Shown here: piece after piece, positions 1 through 5,941 of the stretch | Position numbering within the stretch: position 1 is the stretch's first letter | Layout of the letters: each line of letters starts with the position of its first letter | Assembly: GCF_001298715.1 (NCBI RefSeq) | Contig: NZ_CDSC02000326.1 | Location: forward strand, 1-9,568 | Direction: 5' to 3' | Length of the DNA stretch: 9,568 nt | Source of the DNA: Bathymodiolus azoricus thioautotrophic gill symbiont | GTDB lineage: Bacteria > Pseudomonadota > Gammaproteobacteria > PS1 > Pseudothioglobaceae | Position numbers and translations under genes: made by a program | The notes under the pieces: model-generated | Database searches by the model: none | What the model saw: only the letters and a program-made list of their open reading frames with translations | What the model was told of the DNA's origin: nothing

Positions 1-180
1 TTAGATGAAAAAGTCATTTTAAATACACTCAACGCACGCCCAAAAAATCAACATGTGGTTATCACGGGTAGAGCTGCTTCAGAGGGTTTAATTAGGATTG
101 CTGACACCGTTAGTAAAATAGCAGACATCAAACACGCTTTTAGGTCTAATATCAAAGCCCAAAAAGGTATCGACTTGTAA
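1..180 (+). CDS. cobO: Cob(I)yrinic acid a,c-diamide adenosyltransferase, C-terminal end (partial)
   Basis: Frame 1 is open from the first base to a TAA at 178-180, giving the last 59 residues of a protein whose start lies outside the window. The fragment contains HVVITGR near residues 20-26, then ADTVS, KHAF and the terminal IKAQKGIDL. This is the typical C-terminus of the CobA/CobO/BtuR family. These ATP-dependent enzymes transfer the 5'-deoxyadenosyl group to reduced corrinoids in cytoplasmic adenosylcobalamin synthesis or salvage. The nucleotide-binding P-loop, near the N-terminus in this family, is not visible. The gene is convergent with galE, with 37 bp between the stop codons, and is unrelated in function to the polysaccharide genes. 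It probably marks the chromosomal flank of the cluster; one sampled 60-base line in it is 42% GC. The family call is firm; the choice between the names cobO and btuR cannot be made from this fragment. Confidence 0.87.
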   Translation, partial: LDEKVILNTLNARPKNQHVVITGRAASEGLIRIADTVSKIADIKHAFRSNIKAQKGIDL

Positions 181-215
181 TAAAAAACAAAATTGAGAAG
201 CCCGGCGTCTCAATT
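181..215 (-). terminator. Intrinsic terminator of galE
   Basis: An 8-bp perfect stem (191-198 paired with 208-215, AATTGAGA/TCTCAATT) continues after an A-G mismatch with two more GC pairs around a CCG loop. Read on the minus strand, the stem is followed directly by TTTTG and TTTTTTA. It begins 3 nt after the galE stop codon. On the plus strand the stem is followed by GGTTAATAACC with no T-run, so it should stop galE transcripts much better than cobO transcripts. Confidence 0.8.
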
Positions 216-217
216 GG

Positions 218-1225
218 TTAATAACCGTTAGGGTTTTTGCTTTGCCAACGCCAAGTGTCTTGACACATTTCATCAAGTCCACACTCAGTTTTCCAATTTA
301 ATTTTGTAACGGCGTAGGATGGGTCTGCATAGCAAGTAGCAATATCACCTGCCCTTCTATCTACTATCTGATAAGGCACAATTTTGCCTGAAGCTTTTTC
401 AAAGGCTTTGACCAGTTCAAGCACTGAATAACCATTGCCCGTACCGAGATTAACGGTTATAACTTGTGGTTTATCCATCAAAGCTCGCAAGGCTTGAATA
501 TGCCCTTTGGCTAAATCCACCACATGGATATAATCCCGCACCCCTGTACCATCAGGCGTGTCATAATCACCACCAAAAATATTTAACTTATCCAACTTGC
601 CAATCGCAACTTGTGAGATATAGGGAAGTAGATTATTGGGAATGCCATTCGGATGCTCACCAATCAGGCCACTTTTATGCGCACCTATAGGGTTGAAATA
701 TCGTAGTAGTGCAATATGCCAAGTGCTATGGGCAGTAAACACATCTTGCAAAAATTCTTCAATCATCAATTTTGAGCGCCCGTAAGGGTTAGTCACTGAT
801 AATGGGAAATCTTCTTTAATAGGCACGGTATGTGGATTACCATACACAGTGGCTGATGAACTAAATACAAAAGTTTTGCAATTAAAATCGCGCATCACTT
901 CGCTCAAGATGAAAGTACCGCCAACATTGGTATTATAATACTCAATCGGATTTTCTACCGACTCGCCTACTGCCTTCAGCCCTGCAAAATGAATCACACC
1001 GTCAATACTGTGCTGCTCAAACACTTGAGTAAGCGCCACCTTATCACAAACATCTGCCTGATAAAAAGGAATACTACTGCGAGTGATTTCTTCAACACGC
1101 TTTAGCGACTCTAATGATGAATTACACAGGTTATCAAGCACCACCACTTCATAGCCAGATTCAATAAGCTCTATGCAAGTATGTGAGCCAATATAACCTA
1201 CGCCACCTGTTACTAAAATTTTCAT
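218..1225 (-). CDS. galE: UDP-glucose 4-epimerase
   Basis: This 335-residue protein has the usual family length (E. coli GalE is 338). It is an NAD-dependent short-chain dehydrogenase/reductase of the extended type that interconverts UDP-Glc and UDP-Gal in the cytosol. Visible motifs are the Rossmann GGVGYIGSH at residues 7-15, HFAGLKAVGES at 79-89, SSSATVYG at 122-129 with the catalytic Ser124, and the YxxxK pair Tyr148/Lys152 in NPYGRSK. YFNPIGAHKSGLIGE follows at 176-190 and GDIATCYAD at 293-301. At the position of E. coli Tyr299 it has Cys298, as in human GALE, which is associated with also accepting UDP-GlcNAc/GalNAc. The start has no clear Shine-Dalgarno and lies 8 nt after the antitoxin stop, so translation is probably coupled to that gene. 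The gene is followed by a good terminator. In context it supplies galactose-type precursors for the surface glycan. Confidence 0.96.
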   Translation of the reverse strand: MKILVTGGVGYIGSHTCIELIESGYEVVVLDNLCNSSLESLKRVEEITRSSIPFYQADVCDKVALTQVFEQHSIDGVIHFAGLKAVGESVENPIEYYNTNVGGTFILSEVMRDFNCKTFVFSSSATVYGNPHTVPIKEDFPLSVTNPYGRSKLMIEEFLQDVFTAHSTWHIALLRYFNPIGAHKSGLIGEHPNGIPNNLLPYISQVAIGKLDKLNIFGGDYDTPDGTGVRDYIHVVDLAKGHIQALRALMDKPQVITVNLGTGNGYSVLELVKAFEKASGKIVPYQIVDRRAGDIATCYADPSYAVTKLNWKTECGLDEMCQDTWRWQSKNPNGY

Positions 1226-1233
1226 AAAATGAA

Positions 1234-1524
1234 TTAAGGGTGAATACGACCTGTGGTTACCTTATGAAGTACATGGCTAATATAAGTTTGATACGGCATA
1301 CCTTCATTCATTGCAATTGCCTTTAACCTATCAATATCATCTTCAAGCAATCTAATGCTAATAGACTTCTTTTTAGAAAGCTTTTTGATAGTGTTGGATG
1401 CAGCATCTTTCAAGGACGCACTTAATTCGTCAAAATCACCTTTATCCAACTCAATAAATTGATTATCCTCAAAACTCTGCAAAATTTTTAACTCTTTTGT
1501 AGTTTCAATTGTAATATTTTTCAT
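1234..1524 (-). CDS. CopG/ribbon-helix-helix antitoxin of a BrnT-like pair
   Basis: This 96-residue protein has a loosely charged N-terminal half and a C-terminal ribbon-helix-helix fold. The strand is SISIRLL at residues 54-60, the first helix runs over DIDRLKAIAMNEG at 63-75, and a turn plus second helix follows in MPYQTYISHVLHK at 76-88. The MPYQT.IS..LHK...GR pattern is characteristic of antitoxins paired with COG2929-type toxins (I recall the antitoxin group as COG5304). The expected role is to bind the toxin through the N-terminal half and repress the shared promoter through the ribbon-helix-helix. The start is fixed by a strong AGGAGGG at 1530-1536 (5-nt spacing) lying in the last codons of the toxin gene, 2 nt upstream. 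galE begins 8 nt downstream, so the two are probably on one transcript. The order is toxin first, as in brnTA systems. Confidence 0.8.
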   Translation of the reverse strand: MKNITIETTKELKILQSFEDNQFIELDKGDFDELSASLKDAASNTIKKLSKKKSISIRLLEDDIDRLKAIAMNEGMPYQTYISHVLHKVTTGRIHP

Positions 1525-1526
1525 AC

Positions 1527-1793
1527 TTACCCTCCTAAATATTTTTTAGTTTGCTTTCTACTGGGAAAAATGGTTTTTAGAAAAAATAAATCTTTGTCTT
1601 TTATAAAAGGAACAACATAAACATAATGACTAATTTCAACAACAAGACAATACTGATTATCAAAATTCTTACTTGGATTTTTCTCAATATTGAGCAATTT
1701 TCCATTGCTAATACTGGTAACCACATCCTCAAAACACACATTCCTTAATTCCAACAAAAGATTATTTTTATCATCACTCCAATTAAATTCCAT
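1527..1793 (-). CDS. BrnT-like (RelE-superfamily) toxin
   Basis: This 88-residue basic protein matches the small toxins that accompany the antitoxin type encoded next to it. The opening is NWSDDKN at residues 4-10, FEDVV lies at 21-25, a hydrophobic core runs over VVEISHYVYVVPF at 51-63, and the end is FLKTIFPSRKQTKKYL at 71-86. The KTIFPSRK..KKYL tail is the most recognisable part of the family. By homology it would be a ribosome-dependent or free mRNA endonuclease; no catalytic residue can be assigned with confidence from sequence alone. The ATG lacks a good Shine-Dalgarno, whereas the downstream antitoxin has a very strong one, which would favour antitoxin output. An AT-rich palindrome lies immediately upstream. 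The family call is fairly sure; the activity is inferred. Confidence 0.75.
   Translation of the reverse strand: MEFNWSDDKNNLLLELRNVCFEDVVTSISNGKLLNIEKNPSKNFDNQYCLVVEISHYVYVVPFIKDKDLFFLKTIFPSRKQTKKYLGG
1530..1536 (-). promoter_or_regulatory. Strong ribosome binding site of the antitoxin, inside the toxin gene
   Basis: On the minus strand AGGAGGG ends 5 nt before the antitoxin ATG. The same bases encode the toxin's final Gly-Gly residues. It fixes the antitoxin start and contrasts with the weak leader of the toxin. Confidence 0.8.
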
Positions 1794-1826
1794 TGTTTTA
1801 TTCTAATGCTGTTTACAAAATTTTAT

Positions 1827-1855
1827 ATATACATTGTATATTAATTAAATGTATA
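1827..1855 (-). promoter_or_regulatory. Palindromic operator/promoter candidate of the BrnT-like toxin-antitoxin pair
   Basis: The 81-bp gap upstream of the toxin holds a perfect 7+1+7 palindrome at 1827-1841 (ATATACA-T-TGTATAT). A third half-site, TGTATA, lies at 1850-1855, exactly 15 bp from the one at 1835-1840. Repeated short half-sites of this kind suit ribbon-helix-helix repressors. A -10-like TATAAA overlaps the palindrome edge on the minus strand, but I find no convincing -35. Autorepression is inferred from family behaviour. Confidence 0.45.
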
Positions 1856-1874
1856 TTTATAAAAATTTTAATAA

Positions 1875-2918
1875 CTAAGTGTATTTTCGTGCAATACGAC
1901 GATAAATAATCGTATAAACCACCATAAACACACATGCCCAGCCAATCAATACCAGTTTATTATCATACCAAAATAGTGCAGGAATAATACTCACTAAAGA
2001 CAATGCCCATAAAAAAGGCGATGTCTTACTGTTATTCATCGTTTTATCACCTTGAGAATTATTGGCTACTACAAGTTTGTGAATTAGCATATGTAAATGA
2101 TAGCCATCTGGCTCACTGGCAAGTGTACCATTGATGATTTTCTTCCTATAAATACTAAATAGCAATTCATACATAGGATACATTAGGAGTGCTAATACAA
2201 ACCAATTAGACAGCATGTCGTGTCTAGAGACAAACACCAACCCTATCATCGAGAACATAAAGCCAATAAAATACGCCCCACCATCACCCATAAATAATTT
2301 ACCCAATGGGAAATTCAACAAGAAAAATCCAAGAGTAGCAGCAATTAAAAGCAAGTTTAGTTGCAATATCAAGCTATCACCTAATTGATAAGCAACAAAT
2401 GCCATCGCTAATGATGCCAATATAGCATAACCTGACATCAAGCCATTATAGCCATCAATCACATTTAATGCATTGACTGCACCGCCCACCACCAGTAATG
2501 TAAAAGCCAAACCAATTAATGGGTAAGACAGCAGGCTATCCGTCCACGCGAAACCCAATGATGAAATACCAATATCAAAATAAAAGAAACTAACACTAAG
2601 CGAGATAAATATAAATATCAAACGCCATAAAGGGTATATTTTGGCACTAAAATCTTCAACCAAACCAATGATAAACACAGGTGTCGAAACCAACAATAAG
2701 GGCAGTAAAATGGCTTGCAAGTCAGGTAATAAAAAATACCCTATACAGAAACTCAAAAAAACTGCCAAACCTCCTATATGAGGCGTTGGCTGATGATGAA
2801 ATTTTTGCACCCCACACAAATCATGCTGGTTTAAAAACCATTGTTTTTTATGAGCTAAGACAACAATCAAAGCTGAGAAAATTATTGAAAAAGCTAAAGT
2901 AATTAAAAATGCTTGCAT
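1875..2918 (-). CDS. Polyprenyl-phosphate N-acetylhexosamine-1-phosphate transferase, WecA/WbpL/MraY type
   Basis: This 347-residue integral membrane protein has about ten or eleven hydrophobic segments and belongs to the polyprenyl-phosphate N-acetylhexosaminyl-1-phosphate transferase superfamily. These enzymes move a sugar-1-phosphate from a UDP-sugar to undecaprenyl phosphate on the cytoplasmic face, starting O-antigen or other lipid-linked glycans. Visible motifs, in order, are HHQPTPHIGG at residues 41-50, VEDFSAK at 87-93, NVIDGYNGL at 152-160 with the metal-binding Asp region, FMGDGGAYF at 209-217, and the cytoplasmic basic loop HLHMLIHK at 274-281. The GDGGAYF version differs from the GDAGS form of WecA, so the exact sugar is uncertain and I give no symbol. 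MraY is unlikely in this neighbourhood. The ATG lacks a clear Shine-Dalgarno. hepT lies 95 bp upstream and the BrnT-like pair 81 bp downstream. Confidence 0.9.
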   Translation of the reverse strand: MQAFLITLAFSIIFSALIVVLAHKKQWFLNQHDLCGVQKFHHQPTPHIGGLAVFLSFCIGYFLLPDLQAILLPLLLVSTPVFIIGLVEDFSAKIYPLWRLIFIFISLSVSFFYFDIGISSLGFAWTDSLLSYPLIGLAFTLLVVGGAVNALNVIDGYNGLMSGYAILASLAMAFVAYQLGDSLILQLNLLLIAATLGFFLLNFPLGKLFMGDGGAYFIGFMFSMIGLVFVSRHDMLSNWFVLALLMYPMYELLFSIYRKKIINGTLASEPDGYHLHMLIHKLVVANNSQGDKTMNNSKTSPFLWALSLVSIIPALFWYDNKLVLIGWACVFMVVYTIIYRRIARKYT

Positions 2919-2952
2919 AATGCTAGATAAAAAATAAAACTATTTTACCTTT

Positions 2953-3018
2953 GCGATAATTTTAAAATTTAAAATTCGCTTTTTAGGGATTGCCATGGGT
3001 TTTTAGGGGTGTCCTAAA
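2953..3018. repeat. Structured intergenic block with hairpins and a 20-bp direct repeat
   Basis: The hepT to transferase gap carries three kinds of structure. First, an 11-pair interrupted hairpin at 2953-2979 (GCGA + ATTTTAA arms, 3-nt loop, 2-nt bulge) is followed on the plus strand by T5. Second, TTTTTAGGG occurs at 2980-2988 and again at 3000-3008. Third, a 6-bp stem lies at 3002-3018 (TTTAGG/CCTAAA) and runs into the hepT stop codon. The T-run is on the wrong side for a hepT terminator. It may be a remnant of a dispersed element, which one sequence cannot show. Confidence 0.4.
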
Positions 3019-3433
3019 CTTGCCTTTTGCTACTTTGAAGTAACTCAGCATTAAATTTCTTAAAATCATCAAGCTTAACTTGAATAATATGGCAAACTAT
3101 ATCTAGGTTTAATTTTTGATAATTGTGCACAGCAATGTTTCTAAAGCCTACCATCTTTTGCATGTTTTCACTAGTTTTTTTAGTAATAACTTTATGTTCA
3201 TTCAATAAAATAAAGACTTCTCTACTGCTTTGTGGCAAACCAAGTTTTTTCACTCTAACAATATGTGTGGCAATATCAATACTAGCCTGAGCCGCCCTTT
3301 CAATATTAAGAACTACCGAGTCCTGTTTGGTGTAATTTTCTAAAAACTCTTCTTCAAAGCCACTATATTCTTCATAAACCCTAGAAATACATTTTTCTAT
3401 TGTTGCAATTTTATTAAAAATAACATCATCCAT
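3014..3433 (-). CDS. hepT: HepT-like HEPN-domain RNase toxin
   Basis: This 139-residue, largely alpha-helical protein belongs to the HEPN/DUF86 family. The diagnostic RX4HXY motif is complete as R98-NIAV-H103-N-Y105 in GFRNIAVHNY. Arg and His form the ribonuclease site at the dimer interface, and the Tyr corresponds to the residue AMPylated by the partner MNT protein in the characterised Shewanella MntA-HepT system. ERAAQASIDIATHIV at residues 45-59 is also typical of the family. The ATG lies inside the end of mntA, with an 8-bp overlap, so translation is coupled and the two form one operon. The likely role is a toxin that halts growth by cutting RNA unless neutralised. All motif residues are intact, so I expect a functional protein; activity is inferred. 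Confidence 0.9.
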   Translation of the reverse strand: MDDVIFNKIATIEKCISRVYEEYSGFEEEFLENYTKQDSVVLNIERAAQASIDIATHIVRVKKLGLPQSSREVFILLNEHKVITKKTSENMQKMVGFRNIAVHNYQKLNLDIVCHIIQVKLDDFKKFNAELLQSSKRQV

Positions 3434-3815
3434 AAACTAAGCCTGTTTTTTGAATATCTTGATACTGTTGTAATTTTAACTCTTGCAAATCTAGATACAG
3501 CCAATAACACTGGTCAGAAAATGCTTGAATTTTTTTTTCATCCTTGGTGTAAATAAATTTGCCGTTTGAAATTATTTGAAATCTAAAAACTTCACTACAA
3601 CGCCTTAAATCCACCAAATCAACATCGCATTGCAACACAATTGATAACTTTTGAGATAAATCCCATCTTGCAATATTATCCAATTTATCCTGAGCTAAAA
3701 ATGCGATATCAATATCACTGCTTTCAATATTTTCCCCACTTGCTATACTACCAAAAATATAAATAGCCAATAGTTGGGGAATTTGTTGTAAATGTTCTAT
3801 GATTATTTTATTCAT
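3426..3815 (-). CDS. mntA: MntA-like minimal nucleotidyltransferase antitoxin
   Basis: This 129-residue minimal nucleotidyltransferase has the full GSX10DXD signature: Gly22-Ser23, then Asp34 and Asp36 in ESSDIDIAF. A third acidic cluster follows in CDVDLVDL (Asp64/Asp66), the usual third metal ligand. In characterised MntA-HepT pairs the protein transfers AMP groups from ATP to the toxin's HEPN tyrosine and thereby inactivates it. The gene precedes and overlaps hepT by 8 bp, the canonical order. A consensus promoter lies about 40-75 bp upstream. The only Shine-Dalgarno-like match, AAGGA at 3831-3835, lies unusually far (15 nt) from the ATG and overlaps one arm of an inverted repeat. A run of nine A's (T9 at 3530-3538 on the plus strand) falls at codons 93-96, after the catalytic residues. 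Confidence 0.9.
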   Translation of the reverse strand: MNKIIIEHLQQIPQLLAIYIFGSIASGENIESSDIDIAFLAQDKLDNIARWDLSQKLSIVLQCDVDLVDLRRCSEVFRFQIISNGKFIYTKDEKKIQAFSDQCYWLYLDLQELKLQQYQDIQKTGLVYG

Positions 3816-3832
3816 TTTATTTTTATCAAGTC

Positions 3833-3885
3833 CTTACAACTTATTCGCTACACTGAGAACGATTATAAACAAACAAGGTTGTAAG
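3833..3885. repeat. Split 8-bp inverted repeat around the mntA promoter
   Basis: CTTACAAC at 3833-3840 and its exact reverse complement GTTGTAAG at 3878-3885 lie 45 bp apart centre to centre. One arm fills the promoter spacer next to the -35 box. The other lies in the leader about 15-22 nt after the predicted start site and overlaps the only Shine-Dalgarno-like match. The spacing, about four helical turns, suits a looping or dimeric repressor. Because one arm lies upstream of the predicted start site, an mRNA hairpin is less likely. Confidence 0.45.
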
Positions 3886-3891
3886 TGTCAA
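3862..3891 (-). promoter_or_regulatory. Consensus sigma70 promoter of mntA-hepT
   Basis: On the minus strand there is a perfect TTGACA (3886-3891), an 18-nt spacer and a perfect TATAAT (3862-3867). The predicted start near 3855 gives a leader of about 40 nt before the mntA ATG. It is the best promoter in the window and may also feed the downstream transferase, the BrnT-like pair and galE, because no terminator of the right polarity is seen until 181-215. Confidence 0.75.
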
Positions 3892-3973
3892 AGTTTTTAA
3901 CACTCCTAAATAAGACCACTACAGCCAAAGAAATATAATCATAAGCACTAAAATCAACATCTCTTATCAAACG

Positions 3974-4003
3974 AAAAAAAAATTTCAGCGCCACCAAAAC
4001 GCT
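3974..4003 (-). terminator. Possible weak terminator after the GT2 gene
   Basis: On the minus strand AGCG/CGCT (4000-4003 with 3987-3990), extended by two T-G wobbles around a 5-nt loop, is followed by GAAA and nine T's (A9 at 3974-3982). The stem overlaps the GT2 stop codon. The short stem and its 4-nt distance from the T-run make it a weak candidate, but its place between the glycosyltransferase block and the mntA promoter is sensible. Confidence 0.4.
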
Positions 4004-4776
4004 CGCCAATTATTTTTTTTCAAAAAAGAAAAAAATTTAAACTGCAATATCTTAGACAAAGGTTTTTTAATAAAAGACAAAGGGTTGATTTTCAAGCCAT
4101 TAACTTTCCAAGATTTATAGCTCTCAATATTTGCTTTAATGATGTTGTTAATATTGCCATTACTAACCCCGCCAATACGCATTTTAACCAATACCTTTGG
4201 TAAATAGATAACACTGATTTTATGCTTAACTAAAAACCTCAACATAATTTCATAATCCGCAGAAATTTTGAACTCTAAATTAAATCTGCCATATTTATCA
4301 TAAATGTTTTTTCTAACAAAAAAAGTGGGGTGTGCAGGATGCCAACCGTTTTTAAATAAGTCTGTTTTATAAGGTTTAGAACGCCATTTTCTAACTGTTT
4401 TATTGACATTATCTTGTTGCGCAAAATCTAAATCAGCATACAAACTATCGGCACCTTCGTATTGCATTTTTTCAACCACAGTCGCTAACACAGTATTATC
4501 CGCATAAAAATCATCGGCATTTAATATCCCAATAATATCGCCTGTCGCTAAAACAATACCTTTATTCATCGCATCGTAAATGCCATTATCTGGTTCGCTG
4601 ATAAATTTATCTATTTTATTGCCATAACTTTTGACAATATCCACCGTTCCATCTGTAGAAGCACCATCAATAATAATATATTCAATATTTTCATAAGTTT
4701 GATTCAAAACAGAATCGATGGCATTGTTGATGGTGTTTTGATTATTGTAAACAACGGTGATGATGGATATTTTCAA
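3985..4776 (-). CDS. GT2 glycosyltransferase (WfgS-like)
   Basis: This 263-residue, GT-A-fold, inverting glycosyltransferase of family 2 would add one sugar from a nucleotide-sugar donor to the lipid-linked glycan at the cytoplasmic face. The N-terminal nucleotide-binding half has SIITVVYNN at residues 4-12, IIIDGASTDGT at 34-44, EPDNGIYDAMNKG at 61-73 and the DXD-like NADD at 86-89. The acceptor side has HPTFF at 149-153 and SADYE at 172-176, with the acidic pair expected to include the catalytic base. The tail is basic and rich in Lys, Phe and Trp, perhaps membrane-associated. The start is TTG: an in-frame TAG lies 7 codons upstream without an ATG, and the first internal Met (residue 70) lies beyond conserved motifs. 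The TTGA overlap with the preceding GT4 stop indicates coupling. Donor and acceptor are unknown. Confidence 0.9.
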   Translation of the reverse strand: MKISIITVVYNNQNTINNAIDSVLNQTYENIEYIIIDGASTDGTVDIVKSYGNKIDKFISEPDNGIYDAMNKGIVLATGDIIGILNADDFYADNTVLATVVEKMQYEGADSLYADLDFAQQDNVNKTVRKWRSKPYKTDLFKNGWHPAHPTFFVRKNIYDKYGRFNLEFKISADYEIMLRFLVKHKISVIYLPKVLVKMRIGGVSNGNINNIIKANIESYKSWKVNGLKINPLSFIKKPLSKILQFKFFSFLKKNNWRAFWWR

Positions 4777-5927
4777 TTGTAGTCCAGTATTTTTCTATAA
4801 ATTTCTAATTGTTTTTCAAGCACATAATGATTTTCAAACTCTTTTGATTTTAAAATTGCATTTTTACTTAACTTGTCATATTCTTTTTCTTTGCATTCAA
4901 ATGATTTCATAATTACTTCATTTAAGTTTTCTTTATCAACTAAAAAACCATTTTTCCCATCATCTATAAAATCATCTCTTGTGCCAATATTAAACCCTAT
5001 AACTGGCACACCAAAACTCATCGCTTCTATGATAGTCAACCCAAAAGTTTCATACCAAACTGATGGTTGAATTAAATATTTTGATTTTGCGATATTATTT
5101 AGTGTTTCTTGTCTGTTCTGCTTACCTTTAAAAATGATATTTTTCTTTGCGTATTTATCTCTCAATTCTTCTTCAATATCGCCACCACCTACAATGGTTA
5201 ATACAAATATATCGTCTAATTGCTCCCATACTTTTAAAAGCCCATATATTCCTTTTGATTCTTCAATTCTTCCTACATATATATAATTATTTTTCTGTTC
5301 TTTTATTTTAAAATTTATGTCAAGACTATTTGGCTTTAATATCACTCTTTTTTTATCTAATCCTAAAGATACTACTTTATCTTTTTGAAATTGTGTCAAT
5401 ACAAAAAAATAATCTATATTATCAAATACTTTAGTTGCTCTGTAATACCAAAAAGACATCTGTGCTAATACACTTTGAATTAAAGACTTCCTAAAACATT
5501 TATTAAAAACACCGTGCAAAGAAAATCTATTTTTTGGACATAACTCGCATATACCATAACCATCTCTATAAAAAATACCAGAGATACACCACAAACGATA
5601 ATTATGCAAAGTGTGTACCACTTTAGCCCCTGCATCTTTTGATGCTTTAAATATACTAGGTGTTAAAAGTGGATAAAAATTGTGAATATGCACAATATCT
5701 ATATTGTTTTTCACTATTATTTTTTTTACTTCTTTGTAATATTTAAAAGAAAACCAAATGCTAAATATAAGTTTAAATTTACTAATATCATCATTTGACA
5801 CTTCAAAAGAAAATACATTCTCTTTGCCTAATTTCTTTACTAAAGATTGAAGTTCATTTTGATAAACTATATCTTCACCACCTATATTGTTAGATTGGTA
5901 TTTGTTATGTACTATTAACAATTTCAT
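4773..5927 (-). CDS. GT4 glycosyltransferase (group 1)
   Basis: This 384-residue, GT-B-fold, retaining glycosyltransferase of family 4 has an N-terminal acceptor domain containing IVHIHNFYPLLTPSIF at residues 78-93 and VVHTLHNYRLWC at 103-114. A cysteine group (Cys114, 127, 130 and 144) is typical of one GT4 subgroup and may structure a loop or hold a metal. The C-terminal donor domain has NNYIYVGRIEESKG at 213-226, IVGGGD at 245-250 and the EX7E signature Glu293-Glu301 in YETFGLTIIEAMSFG. Length is normal. No transmembrane helix or signal is seen, so it probably works as a peripheral enzyme at the inner membrane. It starts 14 nt after the preceding GT4 gene and overlaps the following GT2 by 4 nt, in the same operon. 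The sugar specificity cannot be read from the sequence. Confidence 0.92.
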   Translation of the reverse strand: MKLLIVHNKYQSNNIGGEDIVYQNELQSLVKKLGKENVFSFEVSNDDISKFKLIFSIWFSFKYYKEVKKIIVKNNIDIVHIHNFYPLLTPSIFKASKDAGAKVVHTLHNYRLWCISGIFYRDGYGICELCPKNRFSLHGVFNKCFRKSLIQSVLAQMSFWYYRATKVFDNIDYFFVLTQFQKDKVVSLGLDKKRVILKPNSLDINFKIKEQKNNYIYVGRIEESKGIYGLLKVWEQLDDIFVLTIVGGGDIEEELRDKYAKKNIIFKGKQNRQETLNNIAKSKYLIQPSVWYETFGLTIIEAMSFGVPVIGFNIGTRDDFIDDGKNGFLVDKENLNEVIMKSFECKEKEYDKLSKNAILKSKEFENHYVLEKQLEIYRKILDYN

Positions 5928-5941
5928 GAGATATAATCAGT

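Noticed and set aside
88..282. Minus-strand open frame of 64 codons across the cobO-galE boundary
   Set aside because: It is antisense to the well-supported cobO end, runs through the galE terminator hairpin and overlaps the galE 3' end; it resembles no known protein.
3833..3885. mRNA hairpin (attenuator) formed by the CTTACAAC/GTTGTAAG arms
   Set aside because: One arm lies between the -10 and -35 boxes of the predicted promoter and would not be transcribed from it, so a DNA operator is more likely.
3892..3984. Small gene or RNA in the remainder of the GT2-mntA gap
   Set aside because: No open frame with a start signal, and no stable structure beyond the weak terminator; nothing supportable.
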